From Planctomycetaceae bacterium (GTDB lineage Bacteria > Planctomycetota > Planctomycetia > Planctomycetales > Planctomycetaceae): a stretch of DNA of 12,067 nucleotides. The position numbers and the translations under genes are program-made. The stretch's first letter is position 1. Each line of letters opens with the position of its first letter. The notes under the pieces are model-generated. The model was not told the DNA's origin, did not search any database, and was given only the letters and a program-made list of their open reading frames with translations. This document shows positions 8,167 to 12,067 of the stretch, one piece after another. The stretch spans positions 1 through 12,067 of the forward strand of contig JAGQQQ010000050.1 in NCBI GenBank assembly GCA_020426125.1, in the 5' to 3' direction.

Positions 8167-9396
8167 ATGAGTCCCGAAGAGAATGCCGGCCTGGTTCTGA
8201 TCTTGTTGGGGATGCTATTGCTCGCGGGCTACGCCGCACACGTGTTGGGAGCGAAGATTCACGTGCCGCGCGTCACCTTGTTGATGCTGATCGGCGTCGC
8301 GAGTGGGCCCTATGTCTTCAACTTGGTGCCGACGACCGTTGAAAAATTTTTTCCCTATGTTGCTCATTTGTCGCTAGCCATGGTGGGATTTCTGTTGGGC
8401 GAGGGTTTCATTGGGCGTGACCTTCGGCGATTGGGGCCGACAATCTTGTGGGTTCCGATCACCAAAACCATTCTTGCGGCACTGTTCGTTTTTGCGACAA
8501 CATTTGCCGTCGAGCAGTCCCTGACGCTGGCGCTGTTGTTGGCCGGAATTGCCCCCTCGTCCGCCCCGGCGGCGACACTGGACGTGATTCGCCAGAATCA
8601 CGCAAACGGCGTCTTCGCAAAGACGGTTCTCAAGGTGGTCGCCATCGACGATGCCTATGGGATTATTCTGTTTACTGTCTTACTCGCGATATCGGAAGCC
8701 ATTCAAGGAGGACGCGGCGCCACGACGGAACTTCTGTTCGGGCTGTGGGACATTTTCGGAGCCATCCTGCTGGGAATCCTGCTAGGCCTGCCCATGGCCT
8801 GGCTGACCGGACGACTCCGCCAAGGCGAACCGGCGCTGCTCGAAGCGACGGGATTTGTGTTTCTCTGCGGAGGACTGGCCACGCTCTTCGACGTCTCCTA
8901 TCTCCTGGCCTGCATGGTTCTCGGCATCGTCGTTGCCAACCGGGCGAGGCATTACACGCGCCCCTTCCATGCGATCGAAGGGGCCAGCGAACCCTTCCTC
9001 GCCATTTTCTTTATTCTCGCTGGATTTCGGTTGGAACTTGATGCTTTGATGGCAATTGGGATCCTCGGCCTGTCCTATGTCCTGGCACGTTCCGCTGGAC
9101 TCATCCTCGGGGGACGAATCGGTGCGACTCTTGCCAAAGCCCCTCCTTTGATCCGGAGGCATATCGGCTGGTGTCTTCTTCCCCAGGCTGGAGTGGCGCT
9201 GGGCCTTGCGCTTTTGGCCGCCGAACGGGTTCCGGAATATCATGACCGGATTCTCTCATTGGTGATCGCGACCACCGTCGTCTTTGAACTGATTGGTCCG
9301 TTGTTCACCCAACGGCACCTCCGCCTTGCCGAAGTCGAACATAAGGATCGTACTGACACCGTTGACGTGGAGAATCCTCTCAATCTGTCAACATGA
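8167..9396 (+). CDS. Cation:proton antiporter (CPA2 / Na+/H+ exchanger family)
   Basis: A 409-residue integral membrane protein with about twelve hydrophobic segments across its length. The order is typical of the Na+/H+ exchanger fold: a first helix at about 8-28, a second with GVASGPYVF, a long third to fifth set, then the ion-binding helix containing Asp161-Asp162 in VVAIDDAYGI. The two adjacent acidic residues suggest electrogenic CPA2-type exchange, although which cation (Na+ or K+) is not readable. GFRLE near the C-terminal half matches the conserved region before the last helices. It ends after a short charged tail with no RCK/TrkA-N domain, so it is not a Kef-type fusion. I chose ATG 8167 because the membrane helix starts right after it. 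An in-frame ATG at 8098 would overlap trpD by 22 bp and add 23 basic residues. GGAG at 8149-8152 is rather far (14 bases) to be a good ribosome site. Confidence 0.85.
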   Translation: MSPEENAGLVLILLGMLLLAGYAAHVLGAKIHVPRVTLLMLIGVASGPYVFNLVPTTVEKFFPYVAHLSLAMVGFLLGEGFIGRDLRRLGPTILWVPITKTILAALFVFATTFAVEQSLTLALLLAGIAPSSAPAATLDVIRQNHANGVFAKTVLKVVAIDDAYGIILFTVLLAISEAIQGGRGATTELLFGLWDIFGAILLGILLGLPMAWLTGRLRQGEPALLEATGFVFLCGGLATLFDVSYLLACMVLGIVVANRARHYTRPFHAIEGASEPFLAIFFILAGFRLELDALMAIGILGLSYVLARSAGLILGGRIGATLAKAPPLIRRHIGWCLLPQAGVALGLALLAAERVPEYHDRILSLVIATTVVFELIGPLFTQRHLRLAEVEHKDRTDTVDVENPLNLST

Positions 9397-10003
9397 CAAT
9401 CGTCACCGGTTGGGAACAAAACATTTCCTCACGGCACTGACCAGCCGACAAGCGGGATTCCACGGTTCCAATACATCACGGATTCATCGGATCCTCCCAC
9501 AGGACGCACGAGAATTAGCATACCGACAGTCGTTTTCATCTCACGGCCAACGGGGCACGCCATGGCGAAATGACCGAGCGTGATTGTTGGGCGTTCGCTC
9601 GCAGGGAAATTTGAAGACCGATAATCCAGCTCTCAAACAAATCCAAAATTCCGATCTCTCAACTGGAGAAACAATTTCTGCACAGGAAAAAACTCACCAG
9701 CAAATCACGGCGAGGTGAGTCCCTCGTTTGAGCTTGTGAATTCGAATCCGTTTGGCGCTTGTTTTTTCGAATTTCTACGAGTCGACTGCCCAAAAAATCA
9801 GAATCGACTATTTCGATCTGTTTTGCAGCGTGTTCGACGATCGTTGCGAAACGACCGAGTGAGTCGTGATCCAGGGAGTCGGATGAGGTCACTGACACAC
9901 GACGATGCCAAGTGTGAAAGAACACGAGTCGAAAAAAGACCCGTCTGTCGGTTCAAATTGGCCGGACAAGTTTTTCGTCTCGTCCGAATCACGGCGCGCA
10001 GGA
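9397..10003. other. Long intergenic region with no recognisable protein gene
   Basis: About 600 bases between the antiporter (plus) and the small lipoprotein gene (minus), which converge here. The longest plus frame (9715-10083, GTG start) is Arg/Ser-rich, without domains or a ribosome site, and overlaps the lipoprotein gene; I do not accept it. Visible structure: CGAGCG (9575-9580) / CGCTCG (9596-9601) without a T-run, the palindrome CGCCATGGCG (9558-9567), and the terminator-like hairpin at 9687-9720. GAGTCG recurs at 9779, 9861, 9876 and 9926. Local composition is more A/T-rich than in the genes. I see no tRNA; the TTCGAAT at 9741-9747 lacks a T-stem. Confidence 0.55.
9687..9720 (-). terminator. 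Probable intrinsic terminator on the minus strand
   Basis: On the minus strand ACTCACC (9720-9714) pairs with GGTGAGT (9698-9692) across a 15-nt loop. The second arm runs directly into a T-tract (six Ts complementary to A 9687-9692). This is the layout of a Rho-independent terminator for leftward transcription, which would end the transcript of the small lipoprotein gene about 300 bases after its stop codon, or a separate small RNA. The plus orientation has no T-run. The loop is long and the stem only moderately GC-rich. Confidence 0.5.
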
Positions 10004-10198
10004 TTAAGGGGTCTCATCTTGCGTGTCGTTGTCGTTTTGATTCTGGCTTTGCTCATGGTGCATCGCTTCGCCCTGCTTCTTGAGATCATCCGCCACGGCC
10101 ACTCGTTGCGGCTGGTGTTCCTGGTACTGCCGGCTTGCATCATTGCAGCCATAGAAGGCCCACAGGAACAAGGTCGAGATCACCAGATACTTTCTCAT
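10004..10198 (-). CDS. Small putative lipoprotein
   Basis: A 64-residue protein. It begins MRKYLVISTLFLWAFYGC: a positively charged start, a hydrophobic stretch (4-16), then Gly17-Cys18 as a possible lipidation site. The lipobox is imperfect, with Phe-Tyr at -3/-2. After Cys18 comes NDAS, with no Asp at +2. The rest (19-64) is very hydrophilic, rich in Gln, Asn, Asp, Glu and His, and probably disordered. AGGAGG at 10212-10207 lies 8 bases before ATG 10198, far stronger than most ribosome sites in this window. A GTG immediately upstream (10201) is a less well-spaced alternative. I do not recognise the family and assign no function; anchoring to a membrane is an inference from the N-terminus. 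It lies 334 bp downstream of the sulfite reductase gene on the same strand and may have its own promoter. Confidence 0.65.
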   Translation of the reverse strand: MRKYLVISTLFLWAFYGCNDASRQYQEHQPQRVAVADDLKKQGEAMHHEQSQNQNDNDTQDETP

Positions 10199-10206
10199 CA
10201 CGATTT

Positions 10207-10212
10207 CCTCCT
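10207..10212 (-). promoter_or_regulatory. Strong Shine-Dalgarno of the small lipoprotein gene
   Basis: AGGAGG on the minus strand, 8 bases before ATG 10198 (5 before the adjacent GTG 10201), within a longer purine run GGAGAGGAGGAAA. It is the best ribosome binding site in the window and the main evidence that this short gene is real. Confidence 0.75.
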
Positions 10213-10532
10213 CTCCAAGTCTCCGGAAACCGCTGATTTTTCAAACGGGGGTTTGTTGAGAGAAGAGTCGTTCTAAAGGTGGAGATTTCGCATCGGTTTC
10301 TCGATTCTTTGGTCACTCTCAGATCCAGAATGTTGTGCGCCGAATGCCGGAGGCACCTCGGCCGAGTGAACAGCCTTCGCCGCGAACATGGAAAACGGGA
10401 ATCCTCTCTAAAAACCCTCAATCGGATCTCAACGTCACGCGAAGTCCCCGCGCGAGTGAGTCTCATCGTACCACCCAATCGACTCATGAAAAGGAACCCC
10501 GAGACAATCGCGCTCACGTGTTTCCACACGGA
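10213..10532. other. Intergenic region between the sulfite reductase and small lipoprotein genes
   Basis: Some 320 bases without a supported gene. Both strands have short open frames (minus 10529-10140, plus 10279-10554), but neither has a domain, a ribosome site or a protein-like composition. It contains the palindrome CTCGGCCGAG (10357-10366) and a small hairpin CGTGT (10517-10521) / ACACG (10526-10530) just after the sulfite reductase stop. No clear intrinsic terminator for that gene is seen. A leftward promoter for the lipoprotein gene would lie here, but I cannot place it. Confidence 0.5.
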
Positions 10533-12067
10533 CTATGAGTTCCTCGCCAAGTGATCGAGACCGATGCGGGCACAGAAGTCGCCGAAGGCTTCGCCTTCGT
10601 TTCTGTTCGATTTGAATTGGGCGAACACGGGGGACAACCGCGAGGCAATTTCCTCTTCGGGAACCATGTCCTCATAAATGAAGCCGAGGCGGGTTCCTTG
10701 AGCGTTGCCGCCGAGGTAAACGGTGTACTTCCCCCGAGCCTTGCCGACGAGACCGATGTCGGGCGTATACGGCCGAGCGCAGCCATTTGGGCAACCGGTC
10801 ATATGGACGGAGATCCGCTCATCGATCAGGCCGTGGTCTTTCAGCGTTGCTTCCAACGAGTCCATCACGCTGGGCATCACGCGTTCGGATTCGGTGACAG
10901 CCAACCCACACGTGGGCAACGCTGGGCAGGCGATGGAATACCGCCGCGCGAGTGTTAGTTCATCGGCCAGTTTGATGCCGTTTCGCTTCAGGATCTCTTC
11001 AATGTCCGCCTTCTCGCTGGGATCGATGTCGCAAACGATCACTCCCTGCAGCGCCGTTAGCCGAAGATCTTTGGGGTACTTCGTGAGCAGCTCGCGAAAC
11101 GCGGTTTTGAGTGTCAAGTCTCCTTCGTCCTTGAGGCGGCCGTTTTCGATGTTAATGCCGAGGAACAATTTCCCGTCCCCCTGCTCATGCCAGCCGATGT
11201 GGTCATCGACGTCACGAATGTCGTCAGGATGGGGCTCATCCAGCGATTGGCCGTAATACTCTTCGACCTTCGCTTTGAACTTGGGCAGTCCCCACTCCGC
11301 GATGAGGTACTTCATGCGAGCCATCTTCCGGTCGGCGCGGTTGCCGAAGTCACGCTGAACTTTGACGACTGCTTCACAGACGGCAATCACGTTGTCCGGC
11401 GTGACGAAGGCCATTCGATGGCAGATCGCCGGGAAGGTGTTCTTCTTCGCGGGGGTCATCCCCTGACCGCCCCCCACGAGGACGTTGTACCCGACAATCT
11501 GGTCGTTCTCGATGATCGCGATCAGCCCGAGATCCTGCGTATAAACGTCAATGCAATTGTCATCGGGCAGAGCAATGCCCATCTTGAATTTGCGGGGGAG
11601 GTAGGTCTTTCCATAGATCGGTTCCTCGGTGACCTGATGGACCAACTCCGATTCTTCGCCGTCTTTGAGCCAAATCTCGTAATACGCGGACGATTGGGGT
11701 CGGAAGTGATCCGCCAGCGCGTCCGCCATTTCCTGCATCTGCTGACGGACAGGGTTGCCATGATGCGGGGCGGGGCAGCACATGAAGTTCCGGCAAACAT
11801 CTCCGCACGCGGCGATCGTCGACAGCTTCGCGTCGTTGATTCCTTTAATGGTGTCTCGCAGGTTCCCCTTGAGGACGCCGTGTAACTGGAATCCCTGACG
11901 GTCGGTGATGCGGAGAGTGCCGTTCGCGTATTTCTCGCAAATGTCGAGTTCGGTCAGGAACTGGGCGGCGGTGCACTTTCCACCCGGCATCCGGCTCCGC
12001 ACCATGAAAGAATACTGCTTGCCGTCTTTCCCACGCAGATCACGATCGTCCTGCTGATAGGTGCCGT
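10533..12067 (-). CDS. sir: Siroheme sulfite reductase, N-terminus outside window
   Basis: 510 residues of a siroheme/[4Fe-4S] reductase, open through the right edge; relatives are about 560-600 residues, so roughly the first 50-90 are missing. It reduces sulfite to sulfide with six electrons in assimilatory sulfur metabolism. Seen in order: YQQDDRDLRG at the edge; RSRMPGGK and CGDVCRN, then YLPRKFK, which supply the Arg/Lys cluster that binds sulfite in the family; GGGQGMTPAKKNTFP; the cluster ligands CPALPTC (Cys-x5-Cys, 10928-10908); and TGCPNGC (Cys-x3-Cys, 10793-10779) followed by ARPY. GCPNGCARPY points to sulfite rather than nitrite reductase, where GCPNSC is usual. There is no flavodoxin/FAD domain in the visible part. 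It resembles the single-polypeptide ferredoxin-type enzyme, although a CysI partnered by CysJ elsewhere cannot be excluded. An internal ATG at 12005 is not the true start, because conserved sequence continues before it. The stop is TAG at 10535-10533. Confidence 0.92.
   Translation of the reverse strand, partial: GTYQQDDRDLRGKDGKQYSFMVRSRMPGGKCTAAQFLTELDICEKYANGTLRITDRQGFQLHGVLKGNLRDTIKGINDAKLSTIAACGDVCRNFMCCPAPHHGNPVRQQMQEMADALADHFRPQSSAYYEIWLKDGEESELVHQVTEEPIYGKTYLPRKFKMGIALPDDNCIDVYTQDLGLIAIIENDQIVGYNVLVGGGQGMTPAKKNTFPAICHRMAFVTPDNVIAVCEAVVKVQRDFGNRADRKMARMKYLIAEWGLPKFKAKVEEYYGQSLDEPHPDDIRDVDDHIGWHEQGDGKLFLGINIENGRLKDEGDLTLKTAFRELLTKYPKDLRLTALQGVIVCDIDPSEKADIEEILKRNGIKLADELTLARRYSIACPALPTCGLAVTESERVMPSVMDSLEATLKDHGLIDERISVHMTGCPNGCARPYTPDIGLVGKARGKYTVYLGGNAQGTRLGFIYEDMVPEEEIASRLSPVFAQFKSNRNEGEAFGDFCARIGLDHLARNS

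Noticed and set aside
947..9396. The five plus-strand genes as one functional operon
   Set aside because: Gaps of about 90-130 bp separate most of them and their functions are unrelated; only trpD and the antiporter are close enough to suggest co-transcription.
9731..9755. TTCGAAT resembling a tRNA T-loop
   Set aside because: Flanking bases do not form the 5-bp T-stem and no acceptor or anticodon arm is found around it.
9715..10083. Plus-strand 122-codon frame from GTG
   Set aside because: Arg/Ser-rich with no domain, and it overlaps antisense the better supported small lipoprotein gene. Its GTG lies inside the terminator-like stem.
10140..10529. Minus-strand 129-codon frame between the sulfite reductase and lipoprotein genes
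   Set aside because: No ribosome site, Arg-rich, no domain, and its end overlaps the start of the small lipoprotein gene in another frame.

Overview
The window looks like a chromosomal segment from a Planctomycetota bacterium (Planctomycetaceae-like). This is an inference from moderately high GC, frequent absence of a clear Shine-Dalgarno sequence, the make-up of the encoded proteins (full-length HrpA, secreted SGNH hydrolase, siroheme sulfite reductase) and loose gene packing. It is not proven by a marker gene.

Layout. (1) Positions 67-570, minus strand: remnant of a WYL-domain transcriptional regulator. It lacks its N-terminal part and has an in-frame amber codon, so I call it a pseudogene. 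(2) 571-946: no convincing gene, only short inverted repeats. (3) A plus-strand run of five intact genes: bioF (biotin synthesis, 947-2143), hrpA (DEAH-box RNA helicase, 2277-6197), a secreted SGNH/GDSL hydrolase (6303-7001), trpD (tryptophan synthesis, 7094-8119) and a CPA2-type cation:proton antiporter (8167-9396). (4) A gene-poor stretch at 9397-10532. It holds one small minus-strand lipoprotein-like gene (10004-10198) with an excellent ribosome binding site, and a likely minus-strand intrinsic terminator near 9687-9720. (5) A minus-strand siroheme [4Fe-4S] sulfite reductase (10533-12067) whose N-terminus lies beyond the right edge.

The plus-strand genes do not form a pathway. bioF and trpD are each the only gene of their pathway here, and hrpA, the hydrolase and the antiporter are functionally unrelated. 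The shared strand looks like ordinary dispersed bacterial arrangement; only trpD and the antiporter (47 bp apart) are close enough for likely co-transcription. I see no CRISPR array, tRNA, rRNA, intact insertion sequence or defence cassette. The region is mostly housekeeping and metabolic. The parts worth a second look are the broken regulator and its abrupt left-hand junction, the small lipoprotein gene, and the untranslated stretch that ends in a terminator.
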